Source of the DNA: Microlunatus soli
GTDB taxonomy: Bacteria > Actinomycetota > Actinomycetes > Propionibacteriales > Propionibacteriaceae
Assembly (NCBI RefSeq): GCF_900105385.1
Contig: NZ_LT629772.1
Coordinates: 1,798,001 to 1,862,000 of the forward strand
DNA length: 64,000 nucleotides
Reading direction: 5' to 3'
The translations under genes were made by a program, and so were the position numbers. A model generated the notes under the pieces. The model made no database searches. It saw only the letters and a list, made by a program, of their open reading frames with translations, and was not told where the DNA came from. Below are positions 53,719 through 63,486 of the stretch, piece by piece; within the stretch, counting starts at the first letter, position 1, and every line of letters starts with the position of its first letter.

Positions 53719-55212
53719 GTGATCGCCTCGGAGAGACACCAGCAGGACATGAACCAGCATGATCGAACCGAGCAGGACCGACCTGAGCAGGTCGAGCACC
53801 AGGACCGGACCGCCGAGCGGCTGCTCGGAGCGCTCGGTCGGGTGCTGCGTTCGGAGCAGATCGTCGCCGATCCCGCGGTGATGAGCGGGCTCGCTCACGA
53901 CGATGCCGAGTGGGCACCGTGGCAACTGCCGGTCGCGGTGGTCCGCGTGGAGTCCACGGCCGATGTGCAGGCCGTCGTGCAGGTGGCGATCGAGCACCGT
54001 GCACCGGTGGTGCCGCGCGGCTCGGGCACCGGGCTGTCCGGCGGCGCGAACGCGATCACCGGCGCGATCGTGATCGATCTGTCGAAGATGACCAAGATCA
54101 AGATGATCGACCCGGTGGAACGCTTCGCTGTCGTGCAGCCCGGCGTGATCAACGATGACCTGCGCGCCGCGTGTGCCGAGCACGGCTTGTGGTATCCGCC
54201 GGATCCGGCGAGTTCGCCGTGGTCGTCGATCGGCGGCAACGTTGCCACCAACGCCGGCGGCGTCTGCTGTGTGAAGTACGGCGTCACCGGCGACTACGTG
54301 CTCGGACTGGAGATCGTCACCGGACGCGGTGAGGTGGCCCGGATCGGCAAGCGGACAGCCAAGGGCGTGGCCGGCTACGACCTGACCTCGCTGCTGGTCG
54401 GATCGGAGGGCACCCTCGGCATCGTCACCGAGATCACCCTCCGGCTGCGCTGGCAGCGTCCCGCCGAACACACCGTCGTCGGCTACTTCGACTCGATCAC
54501 CGACGCCGGCGTCGCCGTGACCAAGATCGCCGAGGCCGGACTGACACCGTCGGCACTCGAACTGGTCGACCGGCAGTGCCTGGAGGCGGTGGACGCCTGG
54601 AAGAACATGGGCCTGTCCGCCGACGCCGATGTGATCCTGTTGGCGCGCTGCGACGCCCCGGACGACGCCGGCGCGGTCGAGGCAGCAGGAGTTGCGGCAG
54701 CCTTCGATGCGGGCGGTGCCACCTGGAGCGCAGCAACAGATGATCAGGAGGAAGGCGATGCACTGTTCGCCGCCCGCCGCCTGGCCTACCCCGCCCTGGA
54801 ACGGCTCGGCCCGGTGTTGACCGAGGACATCTGCCTGCCGCTACGGCAGGTGCCGGCCATGCTGGCCCGGATCCAGCAGATCGCGGTTGATCATGAGACC
54901 ACGATCGCCAACATCGCCCACGTCGGGGACGGCAACCTGCACCCGTTGTTGATCACTCCGATCGGGGACGAGCCCGCTCGGGTCCGGGCGCAGGCTGCGT
55001 TTGCCGACATCATCGCCGGCTGCCTCGAGCTCGGCGGCACCGTCACCGGCGAACACGGCGTCGGTGTGCTCAAGCTGAACGGCCTGGCCTCGGAACTTTC
55101 GCCCGTGGTGCAACGGATGCAGGCGGATGTGAAGGCTGCGCTCGACCCGTACCGGATCCTCAATCCCGGCAAGGCGATCGCGCCGGTCGACAATCCGGAG
55201 GGCGACACCTGA
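53719..55212 (+). CDS. FAD-linked oxidase, GlcD-like
   Basis: 497 aa. A Gln/Glu-rich head of ~35 residues precedes an FAD-binding type 4 domain (VPRGSGTGLSGGANAI, SIGGNVATNAGG, VGSEGTLGIVTE) and a C-terminal FAD-oxidase domain with HVGDGNLHP and GGTVTGEHGVG. It belongs to the glycolate/D-lactate dehydrogenase group. No GlcE or GlcF genes follow, so it probably acts as a single-chain enzyme. Its stop abuts the convergent VOC stop with no gap. Confidence 0.9.
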   Translation: MIASERHQQDMNQHDRTEQDRPEQVEHQDRTAERLLGALGRVLRSEQIVADPAVMSGLAHDDAEWAPWQLPVAVVRVESTADVQAVVQVAIEHRAPVVPRGSGTGLSGGANAITGAIVIDLSKMTKIKMIDPVERFAVVQPGVINDDLRAACAEHGLWYPPDPASSPWSSIGGNVATNAGGVCCVKYGVTGDYVLGLEIVTGRGEVARIGKRTAKGVAGYDLTSLLVGSEGTLGIVTEITLRLRWQRPAEHTVVGYFDSITDAGVAVTKIAEAGLTPSALELVDRQCLEAVDAWKNMGLSADADVILLARCDAPDDAGAVEAAGVAAAFDAGGATWSAATDDQEEGDALFAARRLAYPALERLGPVLTEDICLPLRQVPAMLARIQQIAVDHETTIANIAHVGDGNLHPLLITPIGDEPARVRAQAAFADIIAGCLELGGTVTGEHGVGVLKLNGLASELSPVVQRMQADVKAALDPYRILNPGKAIAPVDNPEGDT

Positions 55213-55968
55213 TCACCGTCTGGTGACCTCGAGCGGCTGCCCGTCTGGGTCGGTCAGGTCGAGCCGGTGACCGTCGTCGGAGATCTGCACCCGATGACCG
55301 TCGGCACGCAACCGATCGGCGACCGCGGCAAGATCATCATCGGTCTCGAGGCCGATCCGGTAACAGTCAGGGGCGTCCTCGGCAGCTGTCACTCGATGCA
55401 GGACGACAGCACCATGCGATGCCGACTCCCATCGGATCTCGTCGGCCGTTGCCGGCCGGGTCGAGCGGTGTAATCCGAGCGCTGCGAGGAGTGCTTCGGC
55501 GGAGTCCGGGTCCACGGTGTGCCAGTGGGTGATCACAGTCACCGGGCCGGGTGTCGGGTCGGTCACCTGATAGCCGTACGGATCGGGTTGGATCTCGTTG
55601 ATGATCATGGTGCGCCCGCCGATCGCGACCGAAGCCTGGTGCCCGAAGGCCTCGTCCCAGACCTCGACCTGAAACCCGTCCCGCGTCCGCATTCGGTCGG
55701 CGAACGCCGGCACGTCGTGGGCCACCAGCACCAGATCGGTGCTGCCGGATTGGGCGTCGGCGGTGCTCGACACACGCGTTGCATGGATGCTGACCGAGCC
55801 CTGCTCGGCCTGCAACTCCAGCCAGGTGCCGGCGTCGTTGCCGATCCGCTGGCTCAGGCCGAGCAACTGCAGAAAGCCGCCGACAGCGGGCGGATCTGTG
55901 GAGAAGCGGAACGCCGACACCTCCAGTGTCTGGGCGGTCGGCTGGGTCTGATCTTGATCGGTGGTCAT
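55213..55968 (-). CDS. VOC-superfamily protein, two modules
   Basis: 251 aa with two glyoxalase/bleomycin-resistance-like (VOC) modules, residues ~15-125 and ~135-250. Start ATG at 55968 overlaps the RHH stop by 1 base and has GGGGG five bases upstream. VOC proteins bind a metal between paired modules and act as dioxygenases, isomerases or drug-sequestering proteins. No exact reaction can be given. Confidence 0.75.
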   Translation of the reverse strand: MTTDQDQTQPTAQTLEVSAFRFSTDPPAVGGFLQLLGLSQRIGNDAGTWLELQAEQGSVSIHATRVSSTADAQSGSTDLVLVAHDVPAFADRMRTRDGFQVEVWDEAFGHQASVAIGGRTMIINEIQPDPYGYQVTDPTPGPVTVITHWHTVDPDSAEALLAALGLHRSTRPATADEIRWESASHGAVVLHRVTAAEDAPDCYRIGLETDDDLAAVADRLRADGHRVQISDDGHRLDLTDPDGQPLEVTRR

Positions 55969-56135
55969 CATTTCCCCCGCTCCTGGGTGCTGCTGGACAG
56001 ATAGGCCTGAAGGGCGGATTCGACCAGAGCGGACAGGCTTCGCCCCTCGTCGATCGCTCGGTGTTTGACCTCACGGACGAGGTCCTGTTGCAGATACACG
56101 TTGAACTGCACCTTGGGTGGACTCTGCTGCGGCAT
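55968..56135 (-). CDS. Ribbon-helix-helix regulator, 55 aa
   Basis: 55 aa: [20 protein letters not shown], then [19 protein letters not shown] and a short tail. The beta strand VQFNVYL and two helices are the CopG/Arc DNA-binding fold. It overlaps the VOC gene start by 1 base. TAGCAT lies 6 bases before the ATG, embedded in a dyad, so it very likely represses its own promoter. An antitoxin-like role cannot be excluded. Confidence 0.8.
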   Translation of the reverse strand: MPQQSPPKVQFNVYLQQDLVREVKHRAIDEGRSLSALVESALQAYLSSSTQERGK

Positions 56136-56142
56136 GACAGAA

Positions 56143-56158
56143 TGCTAGCACTCTAGCA
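56143..56158. promoter_or_regulatory. Dyad TGCTAG-N4-CTAGCA over the -10
   Basis: A perfect 6-bp inverted repeat. On the minus strand its edge forms the TAGCAT hexamer (56142-56147) that precedes the RHH start by 6 bases, so repressor binding would mask the -10. Confidence 0.65.
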
Positions 56159-56209
56159 AGCCGGATCGCGAGGCCGACGTGGAACGGGTCGCCCGGCCCG
56201 GATCCGGGA

Positions 56210-56215
56210 GATAAT
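56210..56215 (+). promoter_or_regulatory. -10 hexamer GATAAT, likely leaderless start
   Basis: GATAAT is 6 bases before the ATG at 56222. Confidence 0.45.
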
Positions 56216-56221
56216 CCTGAG

Positions 56222-56566
56222 ATGAAGACCGCGGTTGTGGCCAGGGCACATCAGATTCCGACTCGGCTTCCGATCCAGCTTGAGGTCGGCGACCACGTGC
56301 AGGTCGGAGAACGCGACAGCGAGTGGCCGGAATTTGTGTTCGTCAGTGCGACCCACGGCACTGGATGGGTGCCGGCACGGCACCTTTCTGCCGGCTCGGG
56401 ATCCGCGGTTGTTACGACGCCGTACGACACAGCGGAACTACCGACACACGCCGGAGATGTGCTCGAGGTCCTTGCTGAGGACGCTCAAAGCGGATGGGTC
56501 TGGTGCAGAACGGCTAACGGCCGCGAAGGCTGGGTGCCGTGCAAAACTCTTGAGACGCCTGCCTGA
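56222..56566 (+). CDS. Tandem SH3-domain protein
   Basis: 114 aa, two variant SH3 domains of ~50 residues (LEVGDHVQVGERDSEW to TGWVPARHL, and AGDVLEVLAE to GREGWVPCKTL). No signal peptide. Probably a small cytosolic binding protein; partners unknown. It stands alone between the RHH-VOC pair and the ROK gene. Confidence 0.75.
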   Translation: MKTAVVARAHQIPTRLPIQLEVGDHVQVGERDSEWPEFVFVSATHGTGWVPARHLSAGSGSAVVTTPYDTAELPTHAGDVLEVLAEDAQSGWVWCRTANGREGWVPCKTLETPA

Positions 56567-56611
56567 CGAGGCACACCGTGGTTCGATGCGACTGCCGCTC
56601 GAAGATCAACA

Positions 56612-57859
56612 TCAACCAACCACGGTGCGGCCACCGAGGACCGTGGACAGGACCAGTCCGCCACCGCCGAGCAGCGTCATGTCGTCGTCGGCTCCGGCCA
56701 TGATCACCGTCGGCGGGTCGCCGCGATGCGGACTGAATTCGGTCAGCCACTCCGTCAGCCGTTGCTCCATCAACTGGCCGCCACGACAGGCGTCGCCGTG
56801 CAGGATGTAGGTCCCCGATCCCAGCATGTGTTCGTTGTTCGCCAAACCGATCGCGAGATTCTGCGCGTAGCGGTCCAGCAGCCCGGTCGCCGCTTGATCA
56901 CCGGCTGCGGCGCCGGCGGCCAGGCGACCGGAATCGACGGAGTCCGGGGCATCGAGTCCGACCCGACGGGCCTCGCGGCGCAGCCATCCTGTGGTCGCCA
57001 CCGTCTCCCAACAGCCGGTCCGACCACACAGGCACGGCTCGCCGTTCATGTCGACGACGGTGTGCCCGTACTCGCCACCGGCACCGTCCTCACCGCGGAT
57101 GATCTCTCCGTCATGCACGATGCCGAAGCCGAGCGCCTCGCCGGTGTAGACCGATGCGAAGTGCGGCAACAGCCGACCGGCGCCGAACCACTGATCACCC
57201 AGCGCTTGAACCCGTGGATGATGATCAACGATCACCGGCACGCCGAACCGTCGCCCCAGCAGGTCGGCGATCGGATACTGGCTCAGCACCGGCGCCAGAT
57301 GCAGTGACAGGATCGTCCCGGTCCGGGTGTTGATCATGCCAGAGGCAGCGATGCCGATCCCGAGCAGGCGATGGCCGTCGAAGCACGCGTGCGCGAGTTC
57401 GTTGATGGCGCTCTCGAAATCATCGAGTCCGGCTCCCGTTCGGACTGCTCGTGCCCGCCGGGATCGGATCCTGCCGTCGAACCCCAGGCGTGCGACCGTC
57501 ACTCCGGTCGGCGCGACGCGCATGGCGCCGAGTTCGGCGCCGTCGGGATTGAACCAGAGCGGACGTGCCGGCTTGCCGCCGGCCGACGACGAGGCGAGCA
57601 CCTCGCCTTCGACCAGCGTTCCGTCGTCGATCAGCGGCTGCAGGATCGTCGCCACCGTCGCGCGTCCCACCTGCAGCTCACGGGCCAACTGCGCTCGGCT
57701 GGTCGGCCCCTTCCGATGCAACAACTCGAGCAGCTTGCCGCGGTTGGCCTGACCTATCGCCGACGGGCTGAGCAACCGAGCACGGCTGGGCAACCGAGCA
57801 CCACCGGGCGTTGGGACGCGATCGGGCAGCCCGGCATCGCGGGGCGACTGCGACACCAT
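56612..57859 (-). CDS. ROK-family transcriptional repressor (canonical)
   Basis: 415 aa. Winged helix (GPTSRAQLARELQVGRATVA), then a ROK domain with the zinc motif CLCGRTGCWE intact. ATG at 57859 has AGGAGGTG about 5 bases upstream. It is divergent from the Gfo/Idh-sugar-transporter operon, with a dyad operator between, so it likely represses that operon until a sugar binds. Confidence 0.92.
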   Translation of the reverse strand: MVSQSPRDAGLPDRVPTPGGARLPSRARLLSPSAIGQANRGKLLELLHRKGPTSRAQLARELQVGRATVATILQPLIDDGTLVEGEVLASSSAGGKPARPLWFNPDGAELGAMRVAPTGVTVARLGFDGRIRSRRARAVRTGAGLDDFESAINELAHACFDGHRLLGIGIAASGMINTRTGTILSLHLAPVLSQYPIADLLGRRFGVPVIVDHHPRVQALGDQWFGAGRLLPHFASVYTGEALGFGIVHDGEIIRGEDGAGGEYGHTVVDMNGEPCLCGRTGCWETVATTGWLRREARRVGLDAPDSVDSGRLAAGAAAGDQAATGLLDRYAQNLAIGLANNEHMLGSGTYILHGDACRGGQLMEQRLTEWLTEFSPHRGDPPTVIMAGADDDMTLLGGGGLVLSTVLGGRTVVG

Positions 57860-57956
57860 CTGACACCTCCTGCCGGAACTCTGCCCTGCCCGAGGCATCG
57901 GCGCCAGCCTTCACGACACCGTTACATCAGGGGCTGGACGTTCGATTCCCGGGTAT

Positions 57957-57979
57957 GTATGTTTCTAGGACAAACTTAC
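57957..57979. promoter_or_regulatory. Dyad GTATGTTT-N7-AAACTTAC, ROK operator
   Basis: Arms match 7 of 8 bases. The AT-rich arms and position in the divergent gap fit ROK-type operators. Confidence 0.55.
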
Positions 57980-58087
57980 TTGATCGAACCGCGCGCCCGT
58001 CGGGGGTCCCCCGACTTTCGACCATCGGTCCGACTTCTCGGCCGTGATTCCGGCGGGCCGCTACCCGAGAGCTCGATGGGAGCATCG

Positions 58088-59137
58088 ATGGCATCACCCG
58101 AACCACAGCAGATCGGCGTCGTCGGCGGAGGGATCCGCGGCTCGATGTTCGCGGCCGCCGTCCGGCAGAATCCTGCTGCCCGGCTGGAAGCCGTCTGCGA
58201 GCCCGATCCGACCCGTCGGGAGCGGATCGCCTCCGATCTGGACGTCGCCACGTTCGGCGATCTGGCGTCGATGATCGACAGCACCCCGGAGCTCACCGCG
58301 TTGATCATCGCCACGCCGGACTTCGCCCATCGCGAGGTCGCCCTGGCGGGGATCGCCGCGGGTCTGGACCTGATGATCGAGAAGCCGCTGGCCACCACCC
58401 GACCCGACGCGCGGGCGATCGTCGCCGCTGCACAGGCGGCGGGGACCAAGATCATGGTCGGCTTCGAGAATCGGTGGAACCCTCGATTCGCCGAGGTCCG
58501 CCGCCAACTCGCCGCCCATCCCGCTCCGGTCGTCAACCAGGTGATCAATCTGAACGACACCCGATACGTTCCGACCAGGATGTTGTCCTGGGCGGCGCGC
58601 TCCTCCCCCGGCTGGTTCCTGATGCCGCACTCCCTCGATCTGGCGATGTGGCTGTCGGGTGCGACTCCGATCTCGGTGTTCGCCCGCGGCCGACGCGGCG
58701 CGCTGGCTGCGGCCGGTGTCGACACCTGGGACGCGCTGACCGCGTCGTTCACCATGTCCGACGATTCGCTGCTGGTGCTGAATTCCCAATGGGTGCTGCC
58801 CGAGACGACTCCCGCCGTCTTCGATTTCCGCTACGAGATCCACACCGAGGCGGCGAGCTACCACTTCGACATCTCTCATGACAGCGTCACCCGGTACGAC
58901 GCGTCCGGTGCGTCCTGGCTGCAGTTCGGGGTGACCGAGCACCAGGGCCGGCTTCGCGGCATCCCGATCGACATGGTCGACGACTTCATCGCCAGCCTCG
59001 GCGGGAGCCCTCTCGACCTCCCTGACGGACCGCACGGCGAACTGATCACGACCGCGATCGAGGCCGTACACGACGCCGCGGAAAGCGGCACCCCGCAGGC
59101 CATCGCGCCGACGCGCTCCACCCTCCCGACCCTGTAG
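58088..59137 (+). CDS. Gfo/Idh/MocA-family oxidoreductase
   Basis: 349 aa. Rossmann N terminus IGVVGGGIRGSMFAAAV, the EKP motif in MIEKPLATTRPDAR and the C-terminal fold are those of NAD(P)-dependent sugar dehydrogenases. ATG at 58088 is chosen because GGGAG lies 6 bases before it; the ATG at 58076 is possible. It starts the operon with the sugar transporter, so it probably oxidises the imported sugar or its derivative. Confidence 0.9.
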   Translation: MASPEPQQIGVVGGGIRGSMFAAAVRQNPAARLEAVCEPDPTRRERIASDLDVATFGDLASMIDSTPELTALIIATPDFAHREVALAGIAAGLDLMIEKPLATTRPDARAIVAAAQAAGTKIMVGFENRWNPRFAEVRRQLAAHPAPVVNQVINLNDTRYVPTRMLSWAARSSPGWFLMPHSLDLAMWLSGATPISVFARGRRGALAAAGVDTWDALTASFTMSDDSLLVLNSQWVLPETTPAVFDFRYEIHTEAASYHFDISHDSVTRYDASGASWLQFGVTEHQGRLRGIPIDMVDDFIASLGGSPLDLPDGPHGELITTAIEAVHDAAESGTPQAIAPTRSTLPTL

Positions 59138-59176
59138 CGACAACCGATTTCTGGAAGCCAACGAAGGAGTCCGACC

Positions 59177-60517
59177 ATGTCCATCCCGCGATCCACCGAT
59201 CTCACGCGCCGTCGCCTGCTGTCGATCGGGACGCTGACGGCCGGCGGCCTCGCCCTGACCGGTTGCGTCAGCGCCAACAGCGGTGCGGGAGCGGGCAGCA
59301 AGCCCAGTGCCGGCGGCTTGAAGTCCTCCGGCGCGCCCAGCGGCGAGATCACCATCGTCGACGACAACACCAATCTGGTGTTCAAGAAGTCCACGATCGC
59401 TGCCTTCGAGAAGGCGACCGGGGTCAAGGTCAGGAGTTACAGCCAGGGCAACTTCAACGACCTGCATGATCGCTACGCGACCCTGTTCGCCGCGCAGGAC
59501 AGCAGCGTCGACGTGGTGATGACCTGGGCCGGTTGGTCGGCGGAGTTCGGTCAGGCCGGCTGGTTGGAGGAACTCGATCGCACGGTTGTGCCCGACAACC
59601 TGATCAAGCCGGCCCTGGACTCCGTCTCCTGGCAGGACAAGCTCTACGGCCTGCCGAAGTTCTCCAGCGTGCAGACGATGTTCTGGAACAAGACCATGTT
59701 CGCCGACGCCGGCGTCGATCCCGACACCGCACCACAGGACTGGAACAGCTTCCTGAAGGCCGCCAAGAAGCTGACCCGCGGTGATCATTTCGGGTACGCC
59801 TGCGACATCGGCAACCCGGCGGGCGCGTACCAGAACTTCCTGCGGATGCTGCTGCTGAACGGCGGCACCATGTACGACTCCGACTACCGTCCGATCTTCA
59901 ACAGCGAGCAGGGTGTCCAGGCGCTCAGCTACTTCGTCGACCTGCTGCACAAACACAAGGTGATGGACCCGGCGTCCTTGCAGATCACCAACGCCTCCGA
60001 TCTGAGCGATCTGTTCGCCAAGGGATCTACCGGTGTCGTGTTCAACTGGCCGTCCCAATGGTCAACCGCGATCGCCGAGACGTCTCGGTTGGACCCGACG
60101 ACGGTCGGTAATGGCCTGATCCCGGGGATCAGTGTCCGTTCCGCGTCGATCGACGGCTCCGAGGGGTTCGCGATCAACAAGTACTCCAAGAACAAGCAGG
60201 CGGCGCTGGCCTGGCTGCAGTTCGTCGCGACCGGAAAGGTGCAACGCAAGATCGTCGCCGACGAGGGCTGGTTCCCGGTGACCGACGACGTGTTGACCGA
60301 CCCGGCCAGCGTCAAGGCGCTGCCGGTGCTCACCACCTATCAGCAGTCGACCAAGTATGCGACCAAACGCTTCGGTGTCCCCTGGTCCAACGAGCTCGAT
60401 CAGTTGATGTCGGTCCAGGTCAGCAATGCGATGAACCGCAAGACGACGCCGAAGCAGGCACTCGACGACGCGGTCAAGCAGACCCAGAAGCTCGTCACGA
60501 AATACCTGAAGAAGTAG
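59177..60517 (+). CDS. Sugar ABC transporter solute-binding lipoprotein
   Basis: 446 aa. A twin-arginine-like TRRRLLSIG signal ends at the lipobox ALTGC; a Gly/Ser linker leads into a family 1 solute-binding fold (ITIVDDNTNLVFKKSTIAAF). AAGGAG precedes the ATG. It delivers a sugar to the permeases encoded next. Its ligand is not predictable from motifs. Confidence 0.93.
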   Translation: MSIPRSTDLTRRRLLSIGTLTAGGLALTGCVSANSGAGAGSKPSAGGLKSSGAPSGEITIVDDNTNLVFKKSTIAAFEKATGVKVRSYSQGNFNDLHDRYATLFAAQDSSVDVVMTWAGWSAEFGQAGWLEELDRTVVPDNLIKPALDSVSWQDKLYGLPKFSSVQTMFWNKTMFADAGVDPDTAPQDWNSFLKAAKKLTRGDHFGYACDIGNPAGAYQNFLRMLLLNGGTMYDSDYRPIFNSEQGVQALSYFVDLLHKHKVMDPASLQITNASDLSDLFAKGSTGVVFNWPSQWSTAIAETSRLDPTTVGNGLIPGISVRSASIDGSEGFAINKYSKNKQAALAWLQFVATGKVQRKIVADEGWFPVTDDVLTDPASVKALPVLTTYQQSTKYATKRFGVPWSNELDQLMSVQVSNAMNRKTTPKQALDDAVKQTQKLVTKYLKK

Positions 60518-60521
60518 TCCG

Positions 60522-61442
60522 ATGGTGACCAGTCGTGCCGAACGGCGGCGGCGCCGTGATCTCCGCTTCGGAATCACCCTCGCGCTGCCGTCCGCTGCTG
60601 TTGTCGTTGCCCTGCTCGGCTATCCGATGGGCTACGCGATCTACATGTCCACCTACAACTGGAACGACAAGGTGCCCGGCCTGCATCCGTTCGTCGGGCT
60701 GGCGAACTACGGTCAGCTGCTCGCCGATCCGCAGTTCCACGGAGCGCTCGGTCGGACGGCCGTCTTCGCCGCATTCACGGTGCTCGGCGGGGTCGCGCTG
60801 GCGGTCGCCATCGCCAGCCTGCTGAACAAGGACTTCCGCGGCCGAACGCTCGCCCGGGTGCTGCTCCTGGTGCCGTGGGCAGTCCCGCCGGTGGTGAACG
60901 GCATCATGTGGAAGTTGATCTTCGACGGGTCGAGCGGCGTGTTGAACTCGATCTTGCTCCGAATCGGCGTGATCGACACCAAGGTCCAATGGTTGGCCGA
61001 CCCGGATCTGGCGATGCTGGTGCTGATCTTCGCCGAGCTGTGGAAGCTGCTGCCGTTCCTCTGTCTGCTCCTCCTCGCCGGCATGCAGGGTATCCCGGCC
61101 AGCATCTACAAGGCCTCGACGATCGACGGCGCCGGCCGGTGGCAACGATTCGTCAAGATCACTGTGCCCAATCTGCGGGGACCGCTGCTGTTCGCACTCG
61201 TGGTGCAGTCGATGTGGTCGCTGAAGGTCTTCGACAGCATCTACGTGTTGACCGGCGGATCCGGCGGCCCGGCGGAGGGGACCACGACGATCAACTTCCT
61301 GGCCTACCTGATCACCTTCAGCAATCTCGATCGCGGCTACGGGGCCAGTCTCGCGGTTACCACGATGATCCTGGTCGTCCTGGTCACCGTGTTCTGGGTC
61401 GTCCTGCTGGGACGGCGGGACCGGAAGGAGGTCGCACGATGA
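60522..61442 (+). CDS. Carbohydrate ABC transporter permease (MalF-type)
   Basis: 306 aa with six transmembrane segments and the EAA loop YKASTIDGAGRWQRFVKI. It starts 4 bases after the binding-protein stop and overlaps the next permease by 4 bases. CUT1 family. Confidence 0.93.
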   Translation: MVTSRAERRRRRDLRFGITLALPSAAVVVALLGYPMGYAIYMSTYNWNDKVPGLHPFVGLANYGQLLADPQFHGALGRTAVFAAFTVLGGVALAVAIASLLNKDFRGRTLARVLLLVPWAVPPVVNGIMWKLIFDGSSGVLNSILLRIGVIDTKVQWLADPDLAMLVLIFAELWKLLPFLCLLLLAGMQGIPASIYKASTIDGAGRWQRFVKITVPNLRGPLLFALVVQSMWSLKVFDSIYVLTGGSGGPAEGTTTINFLAYLITFSNLDRGYGASLAVTTMILVVLVTVFWVVLLGRRDRKEVAR

Positions 61443-62299
61443 ACGCCGCTACCCGGCGAACAGGAAGCCGTGCCCGCCGCCGCGCCCGACTCGCCGTCGG
61501 GCATCGGATCCTTGTGCTGATCTTGGTCGGCTACCTCCTGGCACCGTTCTGTTGGATGGTGATCTTCAGCCTGTATCCCTCGCAGGCCCTGCAGCAGGAT
61601 CGTCCCGATCTTTCCCCCGAGTTGATCACGTTGACGTCCTACGGTCGGCTACTCGCAGACAGCTCGTTCCTGCAGCCGATGGCCAATTCTGCGATCACCG
61701 GACTCGCCACGACGTTGATCTGCATGGTCCTCGGGTCTGCGTCCGCCTACGCGATCGCGCGCTACCGGTTCCGCGGCCGCCAGGTGTTGTTGTTCGGCAT
61801 GTTGACGGTGCAGGCGATCCCGGTGATCGTGTTGGCGGTTCCGCTGTTCATCCTGCTCCGCGCCTTCGGGCTCTACGACCAGGTCGGCGGATTGATCATC
61901 ACCTACACCGCGTTCATCCTGCCGTTGGTGATCTGGATGATGGTCGGCTTCTTCGGCGACATCCCACCCAGCCTGGAACGGGCAGCCATGATCGACGGCT
62001 GCAACCGGCTGCAGATCATGTCCAAGATCGCCTTCCCGCTGGCGGCGCCGGGCATGGCCGCAGCCGCCATCCTGGCTTTCATCACCAGTTGGAGCGACTT
62101 CTTCCTGGCCAAGGTCCTGACCTCGACCCACGCGACCACGCTGCCCGTCAAGACCGCGGCGTTCCAAGGACTGTTCGCCATGGACTACACCTCAGCAGCG
62201 ACCGCCGGCGTGATCACCGCGATCCCGGTCCTGCTGCTCGCACTGATCGCACAGAAGTGGATCATCCGCGGCCTGGTCGAGGGCGCGGTGAAGGGATAA
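61439..62299 (+). CDS. Carbohydrate ABC transporter permease (MalG-type)
   Basis: 286 aa with six transmembrane segments and the EAA loop ERAAMIDGCNRLQIMSKIAF. AGGAGG lies upstream of the ATG at 61439. It is the second half of the channel of the importer. Confidence 0.93.
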   Translation: MNAATRRTGSRARRRARLAVGHRILVLILVGYLLAPFCWMVIFSLYPSQALQQDRPDLSPELITLTSYGRLLADSSFLQPMANSAITGLATTLICMVLGSASAYAIARYRFRGRQVLLFGMLTVQAIPVIVLAVPLFILLRAFGLYDQVGGLIITYTAFILPLVIWMMVGFFGDIPPSLERAAMIDGCNRLQIMSKIAFPLAAPGMAAAAILAFITSWSDFFLAKVLTSTHATTLPVKTAAFQGLFAMDYTSAATAGVITAIPVLLLALIAQKWIIRGLVEGAVKG

Positions 62300-62301
62300 C
62301 G

Positions 62302-63372
62302 ATGGCTGAGATCGAGTTGATCAACGTACAGAAGACCTACGGCCGCGGCCGGAAGGCCACTCCGGCGGTGCACAGCCTGGGCTACACCATCGAGGACGGG
62401 CACTTCGTCTCCCTGCTCGGCCCCTCCGGCTGCGGCAAATCGACGACGCTGAACATGATCGCCGGCCTGGAGGACATCACCGACGGGGAGATCCTGATCG
62501 ACGGCCAGCGGGTCGATGATCTTGACCCGGACAAGCGCGATCTGGCGTTCGTCTTCCAGGACTATGCCCTCTACCCGCACATGGACGTCTACGACAACAT
62601 CGCCTTCGGCCTCAAGATGCGCAAGGTGCCCAAGCAGGAGATCGAGGAACGGGTCCGCGACGCCAGTCGGCGACTGGACATCGAGCATGTGCTGTCCAGC
62701 AAACCCCGCAATCTCTCCGGCGGGCAACGGCAGCGGGTGGCGCTGGCCCGGGCGATCGCCCGCCGGCCGGCGGTCTTCCTGTTCGACGAGCCGTTGTCGA
62801 ATCTCGACGCGCTGCTACGCGATCAGACCCGCAGCGAGCTGAAGATGTTGCACGCCGAGCTGGGTGCCACCAGTGTGTACGTGACACATGATCAGGAAGA
62901 GGCGATGTCCCTGTCGGATCGGATCGCGGTGATGAGCCGCGGCCGTCTTGAGCAGTACGGCACACCGTACGAGATCTACAACCGGCCGGCGACCCGATTC
63001 GTCGCGTCGTTCGTCGGCAAGCCGCGGATGAATCTGCTGGCGGCCGAACGGATCTCCGGAGACATGTTTGCGGTGGGCCGCTCGGGCCTGCGGGTCCCGA
63101 TCCCCACCGACCGGGACACGGTGATCGTCGGCCTCCGCCCCGAACAGTGTGCGCTGCGCCCGGCAGAGCCGGACCAGGCGCACGGGACGACGAAGGTGAT
63201 CGAGCCGCTCGGCAACGTCGCCGACATCACCGTCGATCTCGGCTCGGCCCTGTTCACCGTCCGGATCCCGGGCTTCGGCGACTTCGAGGTCGGTCGTCCG
63301 GTGACGATCGACCTGTCAGCCACGCCACTGCATGCCTTCGACACCGACACCGGAGCCCGCCTGGACACCTGA
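62302..63372 (+). CDS. Sugar ABC transporter ATPase (UgpC/MsiK-type)
   Basis: 356 aa. Walker A LLGPSGCGKST, signature NLSGGQRQRVALARA, Walker B FLFDEPLSNLD, H-loop in YVTHDQEEAM, and a C-terminal TOBE regulatory domain. Such ATPases (UgpC/MsiK-type) can serve several importers. It is the last gene of the operon and follows the permease by 2 bases. Confidence 0.95.
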   Translation: MAEIELINVQKTYGRGRKATPAVHSLGYTIEDGHFVSLLGPSGCGKSTTLNMIAGLEDITDGEILIDGQRVDDLDPDKRDLAFVFQDYALYPHMDVYDNIAFGLKMRKVPKQEIEERVRDASRRLDIEHVLSSKPRNLSGGQRQRVALARAIARRPAVFLFDEPLSNLDALLRDQTRSELKMLHAELGATSVYVTHDQEEAMSLSDRIAVMSRGRLEQYGTPYEIYNRPATRFVASFVGKPRMNLLAAERISGDMFAVGRSGLRVPIPTDRDTVIVGLRPEQCALRPAEPDQAHGTTKVIEPLGNVADITVDLGSALFTVRIPGFGDFEVGRPVTIDLSATPLHAFDTDTGARLDT

Positions 63373-63410
63373 ACAACAATCCCCGTCGAGGTCACGACGT
63401 GCCGACAGGT

Positions 63411-63486
63411 CCCTGAGCCTGTCGAAGGGCACGGGATCGTCACCCAATACCCTTCGACAAGCACAGAGATCGTCGACGGGCTCAGG
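63411..63486. repeat. CCCTTCGACA-type dyad between convergent genes
   Basis: The arm CCCTGAGCCTGTCGAAGGG (63411-63429) can pair with CCCTTCGACA (63450-63459) or with the GGGCTCAGGG end (63477-63486). It is the widespread CCTTCGACAGGCTCAGGG repeat family, known as a dispersed intergenic repeat in many bacteria. It would act as a bidirectional terminator. Confidence 0.6.
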
